Assembly (NCBI GenBank): GCA_002292895.1
Contig: DBCE01000161.1
Span: 1-6,312, forward strand
DNA: 6,312 nucleotides
Reading direction: 5' to 3'
Origin: Phycisphaerales bacterium UBA966
GTDB lineage: Bacteria > Planctomycetota > Phycisphaerae > Phycisphaerales > SM1A02
A model generated the notes under the pieces. The model was not told where the DNA came from. It made no database searches and saw only the letters and a list, made by a program, of their open reading frames with translations. The translations under genes were made by a program, and so were the position numbers. Below are positions 6,107-6,312 of this stretch, piece by piece. The number at the start of each line of letters is the position of its first letter. The first letter of the stretch is position 1.

Positions 6107-6312
6107 TTACTTCGGCACAGGTGTAGTCACCGCTGGCTGCGCGTGCTCTTTGAAGAATCGAGTAATCAGTGCAGTCGCGCCCTTCGGAAACTCGTGACCA
6201 CCTTCATGAATGACGGTGACGAGTGGCGCGCCCTTGCTCGATTCATAGAGCGTTGCGGTGAGACCACCCTCGGTTGCCCACGGCTTACCTTCACTTGTGC
6301 ACGCATCGGCAG
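6107..6312 (-). CDS. Alpha/beta hydrolase, PHB depolymerase/esterase type, C-terminal end only
   Basis: The last 67 residues and TAA stop (6107-6109) of a gene entering from the right edge. The segment LVTVIHEGGHEFPKGATALITRFF matches the end of the secreted esterase family that includes polyhydroxybutyrate depolymerases, feruloyl esterases and LpqC. In that family the GGH histidine is the catalytic base and the final helix ends near a short tail. Here His39 of the fragment is the likely catalytic His. The nucleophile Ser and acid Asp would lie outside the window, so activity and substrate cannot be judged. The gene is convergent with the transporter, 30 bases apart, and the gap has no clear terminator hairpin. 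Confidence 0.8.
   Translation of the reverse strand, partial: ADACTSEGKPWATEGGLTATLYESSKGAPLVTVIHEGGHEFPKGATALITRFFKEHAQPAVTTPVPK

Overview
The window looks like bacterial chromosome, high in G+C. A planctomycete-like source is my best guess, because Trp/Gly-rich secreted proteins of this kind together with STAS and transporter genes are familiar from that phylum. Nothing in the sequence settles the phylum. Two of the four visible gene starts lack a clear Shine-Dalgarno sequence.

Layout. (1) Bases 1-479, minus strand: the first 159 codons of peptide chain release factor 3 (prfC), cut by the window edge. (2) Bases 480-784: a gene-free leader with three consecutive perfect inverted repeats. 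The last one covers a good ribosome binding site that sits ahead of an in-frame TTG, 12 bases upstream of the ATG. (3) Bases 785-3718, minus strand: a 977-residue secreted protein with a signal peptide, three related 'DG-P...GPW' modules, a Trp/Gly-rich segment, a 12-bp coding minisatellite and a Gly/Tyr/Arg-rich tail. (4) Bases 3719-3950: the divergent intergenic region. (5) Bases 3951-4286 and 4283-6076, plus strand: a stand-alone STAS (anti-sigma-antagonist-like) protein overlapping by 4 bases a Na+/phosphate-cotransporter-like membrane protein. The transporter has a PhoU-like helical domain and a collagen-like Gly-X-Asp tail. (6) Bases 6107-6312, minus strand: the C-terminal end of an alpha/beta hydrolase of the PHB-depolymerase/esterase type, convergent with the transporter.

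How the genes relate. The STAS and transporter genes form a tight, probably translationally coupled unit. This suggests that the STAS protein acts on the transporter or shares its signal, much as fused STAS domains do in SulP anion transporters; that is inference. The large secreted protein, RF3 and the esterase fragment show no evident functional link to this pair or to each other. I see no mobile element, tRNA, rRNA or CRISPR array. The most unusual points are the separate STAS partner of a Na/Pi-type carrier, its collagen-like cytoplasmic or periplasmic tail, and the modular architecture of the 977-residue protein.
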